Part shown: piece after piece, positions 11,039 to 23,379 of the stretch | Layout of the letters: every line of letters starts with the position of its first letter | How positions within the stretch are numbered: the first letter of the stretch is position 1 | Source: Clarkia xantiana subsp. parviflora | Lineage: Eukaryota; Streptophyta; Magnoliopsida; Myrtales; Onagraceae | Direction: 5' to 3' | NCBI GenBank assembly: GCA_036873135.1 | Contig: JAPTYO010000001.1 | Coordinates: forward strand, 50,021,774-50,085,773 | DNA: 64,000 nt | Notes under the pieces: model-generated | What the model was told of the DNA's origin: nothing | What the model saw: only the letters and a program-made list of their open reading frames with translations | The model's database searches: none | Translations under genes and position numbers: made by a program

Positions 11039-14000
11039 CTAATCGAATTTCTCTGCCAGGTGACTGGGGTTTGGGTTACGAATGTCATCCTGGCTCTGAA
11101 TCAGTCGAATCTCCAAGCTACTTGTCTTGAGGTCATAGTTCGCTGCTGTATAGTCACTTATAGTTCTCCTAAGTACAGCCTACAAAATCAATGGAAGCAC
11201 AGATTTAACAACAATGGCATGGGAATCTCAGGTTGTGATTGGTCATAGCTCTAAAACCAACCATCTACTTCTCATTTTCCAAACTACAATCGTCTAAGCA
11301 CGTTAGTGAAATTGGCAGAGGTTGAAAGAAGCATGTACCTGCAAACTTGACACTGCTAGCTCCGCTGCCTTGCTTAGGTTGTCAGGATATCTCTGGAGAA
11401 ATAAACACACAAAACATATTGTTATCAGAACCAGACATATCAGGCAGATGAGCAATGGGAAATTCTTCTGTTTGTTTCATCAAGAATTGGTCAGGATTAA
11501 GATAGTATTACGTTGCTCCATCCAAGTAGAAGTGCAGTCATGAGATCTCCTGTTCCCTGAAGGAATGCAATTGAAAGCGTGTAAATATTATAACGGAGTC
11601 TGACTAGAGTAGCCATTCTCATAGCTTAATTTTCAATCATAATCTCAAACATAAGCACAAGTCTGTGTTTATGACATATGTATACCGTAAAATATGCAGG
11701 AATTTTTGGAATAGAGATCTTGAATTGCTCAGGAGCCTGGCCCTACACATTCAACAAGTCAACACAGCTTAAGTCAGCAACATAACTGATTCATGATGTT
11801 TTACCATATATTTATTACTGGAAGGGATAAACTGCCACTCTGAAACCACACCTTCTCCTTCTGATGACTACCAATTAGGAGAAGATTTCCATTTATGTTG
11901 ATGCTTGTAATCACCACCTGAGTGGGATAACAGAGGTTCATGTCACATGTGTTTGAATAATTTATCAATACAAGAGGATCATGAAATATGATTGTTACCA
12001 CATTATGTTCAATTGCTAATCAACCAAGAAAATAATACACAAACATTTTCTGTCGTGATACCTTGGAAGGCCCTTTGTCATGAAGAGCATTACAGGCTTC
12101 CCTGCCATCTTTTTCGGTCTCAATCCTGTGAATAAAAAGTATAGCATAAACTTATTTTTTTTCCATTCCCCTCTCTGGCTTTATCATTAAATGAGGGAAG
12201 AAACTGGCAATAACTTGATGAAAGAATGGAATAGTATTGCACTGCCTAGTACTACCCAGAATGAAAGATATTGATGTTTCAAAGTTCATAGCTGGACTAC
12301 CTGCATCCACTCAAGAGTTCTGCTTCAAATTGATTCGGGGTCAACATTGAGGCAACTGGAACAACCTAAACAATGGTTGGTTATTTGGAATGAGAATGTT
12401 ATATAAATACAATTACACAAATAACAATTACATGAAGGCAGCTTAATCTTACAGGCACTAAAGATTACAAGTTGGATTTGTTGTACAAAAAAAATGTGTA
12501 ATGTTGCAAAACGGTGACTATATCAAGCTGTGCAAAAGAAGCAGTATCTCTACTAACTAAATTTGAGCTCACCTTGTCACGGTAAACTGCTATCAGCTCC
12601 TGAGGTACATAAAGTTTTCCCTCATCACCCATCACGGGATCACACACTGGAGCAAGCCACTTTTCAAGTTAGATATGTACCTAGAGATAATTACTAATGA
12701 GGCCACATATATTGCAAAATGCTTGTAGAAGTCTATCACTTAAGCCAGAGAATGAGTGACTACCTACTCGATTTGAAGGTATTGTACCTACCCTAGGAAT
12801 CTCATATACCCGTAGAGTAACATATGCATATTCATAAACCAAATAAGTAATTGCGCAGTAAATTGTAGTTAATACTTTCCATGGAGCGGAAAGCTGCTTG
12901 GCATTGAGCTTAGAAATCAGTTTAATACATTTTTCTTAATTTGTCAATAAAGGCAAGGACTTCTCAAAATTCATTAGTGTGCTCACCGTATATAAGATTC
13001 GGGTTGACCGAGCGTAGCTTATTGACAACTCCCAACACAGTGTCTAGAAAAGAAACAGACCCAATATAACCTGCAGATGAATGACACTGAGCTAATTCTG
13101 GATACAAAATGAGTGAAATATGTAGGGATGAATGAAAATCAGATGTCTGTATACCTGTCAATAAATGGGTATAGTACAATAGATCATTTGCTTCAAGGCC
13201 TTCAATTAGATCACAAAGCTGCTGACCGTTTAGGACCTGGCCCTTGAAAGTAGGGTACCCTGCAGAAGTTATAGATTCAATAGTAAGTAAAATCATAACC
13301 CACACAAGCTACCATATGTGAAATTAAGTAGACGATTCGTGATGTTTGCATCAATCGTGGACCAATTACTCAAAATTATTAGTGGTACCTGTGTGGTTGG
13401 AGAATTGCACTGAATTAATAGGATCTACATCGTAACCAAGTAGCTGTAGAGGGAAAACAGCGGATTTGTTCCCAACATATCCCTGAGAACACGCGGATGT
13501 TAGAATATGAAGGAGCTCTTAGAAGGCCCCATGGCATAACCTTAGTCAGCACAGAAGCTCTAAATGGAATAGCAGAAAAAATGAAACATAATCACATCCT
13601 AAGCTTTCACATGGTATCAGATCAGTTATACCATAAGGGCCAGTATCAATAATCACTTTTTCCATGCCATTCCATCAATCGTGGGCCAAAACCTAAGTGC
13701 CATTCATTTCTCTGTCCATGCAAAGGGCCAAAATCTAAAATCACTTTTTTTTTTCTTTCCAGAAGAGGATATATACGTAGCATAAATACTGAACGCAACC
13801 AATCCAGGTTCTTTTTCATTATTGACAAACTGGAGCTTAATCTCAGAAACAGAACAAACCTAAGTAATTCCTTTTTGCATTATAATCAATCACCAGAGCA
13901 ATTCAAAGCGGTCAAAACTCAAACTTGAACTTCCAAAACTAAAACTATCTCAAAATCCATAGACAACGAAACACAGAATCACCTGAACAGTGTGCGACTG

Positions 14001-14060
14001 AATGCTGAGGACTCGACCGGTATCCGAAGGCAGAGCCAGAGAGAGGATTGGCGGTGCCAT
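11039..14060 (-). CDS. SOS4: Pyridoxal kinase
   Basis: Twelve GT-AG exons in gene order: 13983-14060, 13389-13482, 13155-13259, 12987-13070, 12573-12646, 12301-12365, 12062-12125, 11852-11917, 11686-11742, 11512-11556, 11339-11392, 11039-11179. Together they are 927 bases and encode 308 residues, equal to the cytosolic form of plant PDXK. The enzyme phosphorylates pyridoxal, pyridoxine and pyridoxamine with ATP in the vitamin B6 salvage pathway. Visible signatures are the substrate-binding start [20 protein letters not shown], the CDPVMGD motif at 122-128, and the ribokinase-family anion-hole/catalytic motif GTGD at 230-233 with Asp233 as catalytic base. In Arabidopsis the gene (SOS4) affects salt tolerance and root-hair growth. 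There is no plastid transit peptide upstream in this model; an alternative first exon could add one. Confidence 0.96.
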
Positions 14061-14231
14061 TCTGGAAATTCTCGAGCCTGGTGAGCTATGCAGCCGCAGC
14101 GAAACGTTGAAACTTGAAGAAGCAATATTGAGAGTGACAATATAAATTTCTGCAGCGAGAAAATTCGTCGATTCCTCGCAGCTGGTGACAGAATGCAGAA
14201 GGAGGTCTTTGTTTGAAGTCTGAAGTCATCT

Positions 14232-14265
<34 letters not shown>

Positions 14266-15142
14266 TTATAATAATAAGAAATACATAAACAGCAACAGCC
14301 CGATACTGACTGAATTACGGTTTTGTCACCGTCTATTTTAATCCGATTGTTAATAGAGGTCGTTATTTGGGTTTGAGCGTGAAGGGTGATTGCGGAATTT
14401 CATATTTCAGAACCGGGCTGGGCCTTTCTGACAAAAAGCAAATTACGTGACGGGCTGACGGACGGCCCTCTCTAATTATTTTTTTTGCCTTTTGAAAGTC
14501 CTTTATGTTGTTATATAATTTATAAATGACTTTTTTTTTTTGGTAAAAAATATAAATGACATTTAACATTTACTATAGATTAATTCATTGTTGTTATTTA
14601 TTATGTTTATAAAATGTGATAAAATCTTTACTTTTCTTTGTTGACGTTATAGTTAAGTTACTTACATTTTAGAATATTATTAAATGGTTCAAATTCGTTA
14701 CATTAGTCACTTATATTTGATTCAATGTGATTAAATGATTATAAAATAACGATTAGTGTTCTTCATCGTGATATACGTCAAATTTATCAAGATTTTCAGT
14801 AAAAATTCAATTATTTTAATTGAACACCGGATTCAAATACGAACCTAATTAGTTTGAATTAGAATCCAACATAAGCTCGGTACTCAATTCCGCCATCTCT
14901 TCTCCTAGAATTTTTGCAGCAACAACCTAGACTGACACAAGTATGGGGTGTCAATGGGACGGATGGGTATTGCCAGCTCGCCCGAGGCTGATCGCCCCAG
15001 GAGGTATATAACTATTACACCAATACTAAATCATGAACTCTATGTTCACTATATTCAAATTCAACTTTAAATTCGAATAACAAATTACAGATTTAACTAC
15101 AATAAATACAAACCACAAAACTCGTTAGAACTGTTGTTGTTT
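14061..15142. other. Intergenic region with an ATT microsatellite
   Basis: It holds the SOS4 promoter and leader next to 14060, a run of about a dozen ATT units at 14237-14273, and then AT-rich sequence without coding potential. Confidence 0.6.
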
Positions 15143-16345
15143 GACTATTTGGTATATTACTCATATAAGAGGTACTTGAGATAATCAGATAACATGCGTT
15201 TAAAAATAGGGTTAAAGGTACTTTTGGTACCACATGTTTGCAAAAATTACACTGTTCATACCACTAGTATTTTTTCGTACCGAATTGGTACCATATGTTT
15301 CCAAACCTTACTGTTTTGGTACCTCCGTTAGGGTTCCGTAAAAAAACAGCCGTTAAATGGCAGGTGCCATGCACGTGACCAGCCCAAAACTTTCAATTTT
15401 GTTACAATTTAATCCATCTAATACATCCCTAACTTTTATTTTGTTCAATTTAGTCCTAAAACTTCAAAATCAAACAATTTCTCCAAATTGACATAGCCGG
15501 ACCTAGCCATGGGCTAGGTCCGGCTAGGTCAATTGGGACCTAGCCCCAATTGAGTTAAATTGGGGCTATGTCCGAATTGACCTAGTCTGACCTAGCCTAG
15601 GGCTAGGTCCGGCTAGATCAATTTGGTTAAATGGTTTGGTTTTGAAGTTTTAGGACTAAATTGAACAGAATAAAAGTTAGGGATGTATTAGATGGACTAA
15701 TTTGTAACAAATTTGAAAGTTTTGGGCTGGTCACGTGCATGGCACATGCCATTTAACGGCTGTTTTTGACGGAACCCTGACGGAGGTACCAAAACAGTAA
15801 GGTTTGGAAACATATGGTACCAATTCGGTACGAAAAAATACTAGTGGTATGAACAGTGTAATTTTTGCAAACATGTGGTACCAAAAGGACCTTTAACCCT
15901 TAAAAATAATTACCCGAAATATTTTTTTTGTAACTTTTAGGTAACTGAGAAGTTTAAACTGTTGCACCAATCGGAACTAGGTCTCAGTTAACCTACTCTG
16001 GATCGAGCATAGAGCTATATCAGGCCATAGTTAGATTTGTCTGACCTAGGGGACCCAAACCATGGTCCCTAGCCCTGGACCCAAACCATGGTCAATTGAG
16101 ACCTAGATTCGATTATAGTCCAATCAGACCTAGGTCCCAGTTGACCTAGCCCAGGTAGATGTCAGGGCTAGATCCGACAATGCTTAGGTTCGCTTGATTA
16201 GGCTACCCCAAGCATGGTCGGACCTAGCCCTGGGTTTGACCCGGTCTAGGACAATTGAGACATATTTCCGATTGGTGCAGCAATTTGAACTTTCCAAATA
16301 CCTAAAAGTCACAAAAGTTATCTCATATACCAATTTATCACTGCG
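15143..16345. mobile_element. Outer foldback element interrupted by a second one
   Basis: The right end, read on the minus strand, gives TTGGTATATGAGATAAC, ACTTTTAGGTATTTGG and GCTGCACCAATCGG. Equivalent blocks occur left to right at about 15150 (TTGGTATATTACTCATATAA), 15932 (TAACTTTTAGGTAACTGAG) and 15960 (TTGCACCAATCGG). The left arm is split by the element at 15209-15899. The interior is rich in CATGG and CCTAGG palindromes. The exact ends are uncertain. Confidence 0.6.
15209..15899. mobile_element. Near-perfect foldback element with 9-bp target duplication
   Basis: A perfect 9-base repeat TTAAAAATA flanks it (15200-15208 and 15900-15908). The arms start GGGTTAAAGGTACTTTTGG and, aligned by eye, are inverted copies over about 265 bases with roughly ten differences. 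Each arm holds CATGCACGTGACCAGCC. The 160-base centre is itself palindromic, with repeated CCTAGCCATGGGCTAGG-like units, so the whole element could fold into one hairpin. No protein is encoded. Duplication size and arm length point to a non-autonomous Mutator-like element. Confidence 0.9.
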
Positions 16346-16855
16346 TATTAGCTCCGGTAACTATTTGATTTAAAACCCATTTATATACATTTCTTCGAGT
16401 GTGTTTTTCTCTATTTAAATGTAACTTCAACTTCGTTTAACTAATCAATTATTCACAATCAAGTAAATACAAATTTTTGGAAAAAAAACAATTTAGATTA
16501 GTTAATCTGTAGTTTAGATAGATTATGATGTACATAAGGAATATAGGAAATATTTCTTTATTTTTTCCAGACATGAGTAATAAGAAATATTTTTAAATAC
16601 TCAAATTCTCTCAATTAATACTCCAAACACAACTAGTAAATTGTTAACAATTAATTCTTAATGATACTAAAATGCATAAACTTTATTAGTAATACATTAT
16701 GTTGCTATATGTAAATAATATTTGTAAATATATATAGGGTATGAAATTGAACATAAATAACAGTTTGGGATGAAGTCCACTAATATAAAAATCTAGACTT
16801 TGACCGAAAACAGAAACCGAGCCCCCGTCAGGAGACGACAGCGTTTTGCAATAAA
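16346..16855. other. Upstream region of the trihelix gene
   Basis: AT-rich, without ORFs or recognisable repeats. It should contain the promoter of the gene at 16983; no convincing TATA box could be singled out. Confidence 0.45.
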
Positions 16856-16867
16856 ATGGCGCGTTAG
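16856..16867 (+). promoter_or_regulatory. Possible minimal upstream ORF of the trihelix gene
   Basis: ATGGCGCGTTAG, a Met-Ala-Arg-stop unit, lies 115 bases before the main start codon in a different frame. If it is inside the leader it could reduce initiation at 16983. The transcript start is unknown, so this is tentative. Confidence 0.3.
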
Positions 16868-16982
16868 AACTAGAAGTAGTGGCCTGTCAGCAGAACTCAC
16901 AGTTACAGTTACTACAGAAAGGAAGGAGATCTTCTCTGTTCTTTTGCTCCGCTTCTCCTTCCGGTCTGTTTCCGGCCGACCG

Positions 16983-18167
16983 ATGAAGCGGAAGAAATGG
17001 TCCGAATTGGAAGAGCAGACTCTGCTCTCCAAGTACTCGGAGTTCTCCAGCTCCGGCGCACTCTCCAAGCTCAAGACCCGCGAAAAGAAGTTCAAGCCCA
17101 TTGCCGATCACGTCAACGCCGTCCACAATTTACAGGATCCCGTGTCTTTCCCTTTTCGCTGGACTTGGCGGGACGTCTCCATTAAAGTCCAGAACATGCG
17201 CCACCAGTACCTAGGCGTCAAGCAGAAGATCCAAGTCTCCAAGGACGAGTTCGACTGGAAGGACGGCGAGAACCACTGGGAGAACTTCCTCAGGTATAAA
17301 GAAGTGTTCGGGGACGTGGAATTGGAAGTTAGAGGGAAGAAGGTCGGCAATTTGTTGGATGATCAAGGTTTTGGGAATTTGGGATTAGGGTTTGACGATG
17401 AGGAAGGAGATGAAGAAGAAGATGGTAATGATGGCGGAGGTAGAGAGGGTGATGAGGATGATACTGGTGGAGGAGGAGGATCTGGAAGTGAAGGCGATTT
17501 CGGGGATGAGGGGCAGAAGGATACATACTTGGGTGTTATTAGGAGGATGAAGAAGTCGAAGAAGGGATTTGGGTTCAGTTTAAACAAGAGATTAGGGCTT
17601 CTGGGTGCACAGGCATTGGAGCTGAGAGATGTGATTGGGCGGAAGGAGGAGAAGAGAAAGGAGAGAGAATTCAATAGAGAAAACAGATTGATGGACAGAG
17701 AGGAGAAGAGGAAAGAAATGGAGCTTAGGAAGGAGATGAGACAGAATGAGAGAGAAGAAATGGTGGAGAACAGGGAATTGGAGTTGGAAGAGAGGGAATT
17801 GATGTGGGCGAGAAGGGAATTTCACAAGCGTCTGAGACTGGACCAGGAGTTTCTCGAGGAGCGGCGTCGGAGAATGAGGATGGAGGAGAGGAGGGAGGAG
17901 GAGGAGATGGAGTGGAGGGAAAGGATGGTCAGTATGCAAATTGAGCATGAGAAGGCAATGGTTCAATTGCATGCTGATGCTTATCAAAACCAAATGCAAA
18001 TAATAGGTGTCATGGCAAGGCTAGTTTGTCAGTTCATTGGTTCAACGCATGATGCTTTGGCTGGAGGGCTTGGTGGCCTGCCTCCTCAAGTTTTGCAAAA
18101 TTTGCAGCATCCTGGGGATATGGGTGATAGTGGAAAGCCTGATAATTCGCCTTCAGAATTCATGTGA
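16983..18167 (+). CDS. Trihelix / Myb-SANT-like transcription factor, intronless
   Basis: A single exon encodes 394 residues. Residues 1-110 form a trihelix-like DNA-binding region opening MKRKKWSELEEQTLLSKYSE and containing three spaced Trp-bearing helices (KKWSELEE, FPFRWTWRDV, DFDWK-type segment at EFDWKDGENHWENF). An acidic Gly/Asp/Glu tract follows at about 135-180. A long Arg/Glu-rich segment at about 215-320 has heptad-like spacing and should be a coiled coil for dimerisation. The start at 16983 is the first in-frame ATG; the frame stays open upstream but only to a TTG. Plant proteins with this order (trihelix, acidic linker, coiled coil) are nuclear regulators, mostly uncharacterised. 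Targets cannot be inferred. Confidence 0.82.
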   Translation: MKRKKWSELEEQTLLSKYSEFSSSGALSKLKTREKKFKPIADHVNAVHNLQDPVSFPFRWTWRDVSIKVQNMRHQYLGVKQKIQVSKDEFDWKDGENHWENFLRYKEVFGDVELEVRGKKVGNLLDDQGFGNLGLGFDDEEGDEEEDGNDGGGREGDEDDTGGGGGSGSEGDFGDEGQKDTYLGVIRRMKKSKKGFGFSLNKRLGLLGAQALELRDVIGRKEEKRKEREFNRENRLMDREEKRKEMELRKEMRQNEREEMVENRELELEERELMWARREFHKRLRLDQEFLEERRRRMRMEERREEEEMEWRERMVSMQIEHEKAMVQLHADAYQNQMQIIGVMARLVCQFIGSTHDALAGGLGGLPPQVLQNLQHPGDMGDSGKPDNSPSEFM

Positions 18168-21124
18168 TGTTACTGTCAAAGCCTTTTTTGCTACTGATGA
18201 TTGATAAAAGACAGGGAATGGAACAGAGATGAATCAGCAAATAGATGTATGCTGATTCTTTCATTCCATTTCTGCATGTCTAGTGTAATTCTTTTGTATG
18301 TACCCTGTTGTTGTATTTATATCTCTAAACTAGCAAGCCATCCAGTTTTTGTCATATCAGCTACTTCCTTACAGTTATAATAGTTTGGAAATAAATATCA
18401 CCCAACAGTCTGTTTTGTGGTAAAATGTTCATTTTCTAATAACAGCAGCAGTTTTTAGTTTTTGTGATACTGAAAGACTTGTGGAAGAACTTTTAGATAT
18501 TCCGGCCATGTACATTTATAGGGTGGTGATGATAAACTCGATCATGATGGCTACACTAGGGATATTCATGAAGTGGTTACTAGCTACTTCCGGAATGAGA
18601 TTTATTTTCTATACGGAAGCTATATTGAAATCAGAACTTGCTTATCTAATGTCAGTTACAGTAGAGAAACTACTCAGAAAGCTTTTCACTTTGAATATGT
18701 AATTTGGTAGCTGGATTCTGAGGTAGAAATTTATTTTTGGAGTTTTTATTTTATTTTTGAGGGACATATATTCTGATTGTTTGAGCATTGTACTGCTTAT
18801 CTAACTTTTTATCCAAGTCAAACAGTACAGAGTTCTTTATGTGGATAAATTTTTACACTATATTTGACATGGATTATCTTGTTCCTAGCTTACATTTGCA
18901 GCGAAAATCGATTTAAAGATCGTTCTTTGTTGGGAAGTCCAGGCTGCAATTGATTCATGTGCTAGTATTCTTGATCCGCAGCTCTTGGCTCTTTTCCCCT
19001 CTATTGAAACCGGGACATTGTTTTTGGAGGAGAGCAGTGATCTACTTCGTACTGACTTCTCTTCCTCTACTATCTCAATTTTTCCCCTGCTGTGTGAGAA
19101 TGAAGATATACTCCATGGTCTCTGAGTATGATAACTCATGTTGCGTGTCATAGGACAAAAGCATGTGTTTCATGTTAAAAAAATGAAGATTACGTCTGTA
19201 ATTCATCTATCACACACGTCTCTACTACTCTACTTCTCATGGTAAACATACTAAGACTTTAAACAGTTGTCTGACATGTTTGATTATATGTACCACACTC
19301 TTTGAGTTGCTCTTCTTCAGGAACAGTTTCTTATGCTTTGAGGAAACTATCAAGTGCCTCGTGAGTTTACTGTTAAGAAGCTAGATAAGGTTGTCCATTT
19401 TCCTCTCAGAGGAAAAATAGTGGATAGTAGGCTTGGTTTGGACTTTTTAGCTGAACTTCAATTTTCCTCGTCCCGAGGAAATATTGTGGATACTAGTCTT
19501 CTGATTTGGCTTTTGGAGCTTAGAAGTTCAAGCTATTGATATTAGGTTTTTGAATTTTGTTCTGAGCTGAATACCAGTTTTACTTATTTTCAAGAAATTT
19601 CTGAACTATGGCTTCTGATTTTGATAGTTAGGTACATGAAAATTGGTTTTTGTTGGAAAGTGCCATGAACTTCATAGGGCTTGGTTATCTGGCTTTTCAA
19701 TCGAACTCCGTTTCAATTTATAATGCTTTTCACTCCATTTACTTTTGGTTAAGAATGTCATTTTGGAAACTTGAATAGCTACATAGAGTTACATTACATG
19801 AGCAAATTTGCATCGTTGAATAGCATGGTGTGGTTATATACTCAAACTCCATCTGACGTTTTCCCTTTTTCTTTGTTAGTTATAACTGTAGTTGACTTTT
19901 TATTTTCCAGATTACTTGCACATTATTTTGCCGGATCAAATACACGAATTACAAAAACTTACCAAAGTTTTCGTTTTACTCCATTCAGTATCTTTGTCTA
20001 TGTTAAGAAGCGGCTGCAGGAAATTTGCTTGTGTTGTGTTCCTTTTTGTGAAAAACGGAGAAGGGGATAAAACCCCAGATTGCTCTTTTGGCAAAACTTC
20101 TGCATTGAAATCCAGAAGGGCTTGAAATGGTTTTTGCAGGTTAGTGAACGAGCAAACCTTTTATGTGGAAGAATGTAAGAGACTCAAGCTTATGTTCTGT
20201 AAGTACCTACCTATATTTGACAGTAAATTTATGAGAGGGGCCATGTCCTGTCGCACATATCTGTTCTCATAAACCTGGGCAACTGAGCTTTCGTGTTATC
20301 CGTTTTCTTCAGGTTCATGTTGATATTAGAAGTGTCTGAATACTTTCTGCTGTTTCAGACTCGAAGGAATGAATTATAGTCTCTTTGTCAGGTAAGGGAG
20401 CTTGAGCCGCCATTTATTGTTGATGTGGTTGTTCATGCTCTTGTTTTAATTGATAGAATGTTGTTCACGTTCTTCATGTGGCTCCAATATTGTTTTTTTT
20501 TCTTTTGGCCACACTGTTTAATATTGAAGTTTTTTGGAAAAAAATATTGAATTTTAATTGAGGATAAAGACACTAGGAGGAATTGGTCAAAGGAAGTGGC
20601 TTCTTTATTGTTTGATCGAAAACTGAAAGCATATCTTTGTTTACAAAAAAAAAAAAAAAAGAGCATGTTTTTGCCATTCTGGATAAGAAGGTTGGATAAT
20701 GCGGCTCATCATTATCCATTCCACTCCACCAATTAAATGAATATGAACTCACCAGTTGAAGAAAGTTTAGTGCTTCTTTGTGCACTTAACTCTGCAGTTA
20801 GTAGCAAAGACACGCCCTCTAAATTTTGTATTTGACAATCCACTCCTTAATCTTTTCATTTTTGACCAGTGGATACTCATCCACTATAATACTGGAGACA
20901 AATTTAGATTCCGCCCACAACTTGTTTTGCCTTTCTCAATGGAAACATATTAAAAGTAGACTGAAGGGGTCGGTTTGGCATGGCCCATGATGTATCCACG
21001 CTTCAAATCTAATGATGATACATGAGCTTTTTTGTGATCAAATCAAAATTTGCCACATCCTCACCATTCCTTTATAATACTCCCCAGATTCTCATTGTCT
21101 GCAACTGAATCTTTTTGTTCAGTG
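18168..21124. other. Long gene-free stretch after the trihelix gene
   Basis: It begins with the 3' untranslated region of the trihelix gene. The sequence to about 20400 is T-rich with transcript-like composition (for example TTTTGCAGGTTAGTGAACGAG near 20133), so spliced 3' UTR or non-coding RNA is possible, but there is no conserved reading frame. A 17-base A run is at 20645-20661. A TATA-like TTTATAATAC at 21070 may serve the next gene. Confidence 0.4.
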
Positions 21125-23067
21125 ATGGGGAATAGCTTAGGAGGAAGAAACAAAGCAAAGGTGATGAAGATCAGTGGCGAAAGCTTCAAGCTTCGGACCC
21201 CAATCCTAGCCGGAGATGTGGTCAGGGACTACCCGGGCCACGTTGTTCTTGAATCGGAGTGTGTCAAGCGGTATGGTGTCAGAGCACAGCCTCTGGAGGC
21301 TCACCAGCAGCTGCAACCTCGGAGAACATACTTCCTAGTCGAACTTCCTGTCTTCCCTCGTCCCGATCATCATGGGAAGGCTCCTAGGAGGGTGAAATCG
21401 GAGATTAATATGACTGCTAAGGACCGACTCGAGTGCCTGATGCTATCCCGAAGATCCGTTTCTGACCTCTCGAAGGGCAGGCCATCTTCTGAAGGTGGTC
21501 CGATGCAGGTGGGCAACTTCTGAGCATTGTAAACTCAAGGGTTTGTTAAACTATTGCATGTTCAACTTTGACTGGCTCTGAAGTTTAGTATGCAAAAACT
21601 GAAGAGGCATAATATTCAATATGCAGTATTGTAATGAACCCTTTTTTCGGCTCGAACTGTGATTAACCATATACGGATCATAACACATAGGTAAAGCTGA
21701 GGATCCCTAGGGCTCAACTTGCTATGTTGGTGGAGGAGAGCAAGGATGGAGTTGATGTGGGTGAGAAGATTGTCGATTTTTACATTCAGAATACCTCTTG
21801 TCAATTAGCAGCAGCTGATGGAAAGAAGTCCTGCCTTCATGGCAGGGCCACCGACAGTTCTAGGAGACATGAGGTAAATACTGAACTCCAAAAAACGGAC
21901 CTTTAACCATATATTATGAAAAGCCTCTCGTGTGCTGCATCATATAAGGGGTTTTATCTTATTTTTAGTACCACAGATGGGCTTGATGAAGAGGATCCTC
22001 TGTATTAGCTTTGATTAATTTATAGGGTTAAGAATCTAAAAACAGTCTAACCATATGCTGTGTTGCTAATTGATATACTAGGTTTAAAATGTTGATATTC
22101 GATGCCCCAACTATTAGATTTGTTGCTTTTCACTTTTTCGACTGATTTTTGTGTTAAAATTGATGTTTGAAGTAATAAAAACATGTTTTCCACTATTCCG
22201 AAGTATTAAATTTGTTGATCATGATTTAGGCTTATTTGATACTTAAAAAATGTGTTTTGTTCCGTCAATCTGATAGTTACGGTTCTAAATATCAACATTT
22301 TAATGGAATATTGATAACAACATTGCATATAATTGAGAATATTTTTAGGTTCTTAACCCTAATTTATAAGGACATACATTACAATCGACAAAATTATGGT
22401 CGTTGGGTCCTAATAGGGGAAAAGGGCAAAGCCGTATATTTGTCTAGCATAGAAGCAAGATAAGGAACCACAAAAGAGAAGAGGACATTTGTGATATAAG
22501 ATATCGTCTCAAAGAAGAGGACACCCTGCCAGATATTTGTGATAGATATTGCCTTTTATTTTTCCTATCTTTTCTACTTCTCCATAATACAATCCACTAC
22601 CATGATTTGTGGTGGTAGATGTATTGGATTCTTTTTCAATCCACTATCATGATTTGTGGTGGTAGATGTATTGGATTTTTTATTTTGCTTTCACGGGGCG
22701 TGTCTTAGATGTCAACCTCTAGAATAATTTCCATTTGCACCAGATCAATCCATAAGAGTATGGTAAAGTGCTGTCATGCATATTTTTCAATTCTCCGGAC
22801 TCGATATGAGATATTTGATTAAGAGATGACGATTTGAACAACTATAGATATTACATGGTAGATGTATTGGATTTGAATCTAGATAGATTCCTTGCTAAAT
22901 ATCATTCATATTGGTGTGTTTAAAATAGTTGTGATAGTGTAGTCACTAATGAATTGTGTTTGCCTCTGACAAATTATTTATTGATGTAGCAGAAGCGAGT
23001 CAGTTTCGACATAGTTGAGGAGAATGGGAGAGGATGGATTGATCTTGCTAAAGCAAACACCCAGTAA
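21125..23067 (+). CDS. PADRE / DUF4228 domain protein
   Basis: Three exons, 21125-21508, 21691-21873 and 22993-23067, all phase 0, give 213 residues. The protein has the family's MGNSL-type N-terminus (a potential N-myristoylation site at Gly2), the phase LKTP-like FKLRTPILAGDVVRDYPGHV, the YFLVELP core, and the short basic C-terminal exon KRVSFDIVEENGRG typical of DUF4228 proteins. Members respond to fungal infection and abiotic stress; the biochemical role is unknown. The exon 3 acceptor could be three bases upstream, adding one Gln. Intron 2 is 1.1 kb and carries a foldback element. The family call is firm, the function open. Confidence 0.88.
22025..22359. mobile_element. Foldback element in PADRE intron 2, 9-bp target duplication
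   Basis: The ends are GGGTTAAGAATCTAAAAAC and its near complement. A perfect 9-base repeat TAATTTATA flanks it (22016-22024 and 22360-22368). It is 335 bases long, has no coding capacity, and shares terminus type and duplication size with the copies at 6721 and 15209. Confidence 0.87.
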
Positions 23068-23379
23068 AGGGATGAAGTATATATATATATATATATGTCT
23101 AAACAAAGAAGCTAAGGCTCTCCAAAGAAGTCATGTATGTATCTGTATATAGAAATAGAGGTCGCCTGCGGGCTGCTACAAATTATGGGGTAGTTAGTTG
23201 TAACGCATAAACAGATGGGCCGAATGTGGGCCAAAAAGTTGTACTTAATGGGTCTAATTCAGGCCTTTGTTCTACTTCTATATATGTTTCACTTCTCAGG
23301 TTGATTAGTCAGTATTTTAAAAATCCGACTTTGTCTTGCCCTGTAACCAGTTAACAATTTTGTTGGATCACCCAAACAA

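Noticed and set aside
16800..16982. N-terminal extension of the trihelix frame
   Set aside because: The frame is open to 16800 but begins with TTG and has no ATG before 16983; the extension is Arg-rich and not part of the domain.
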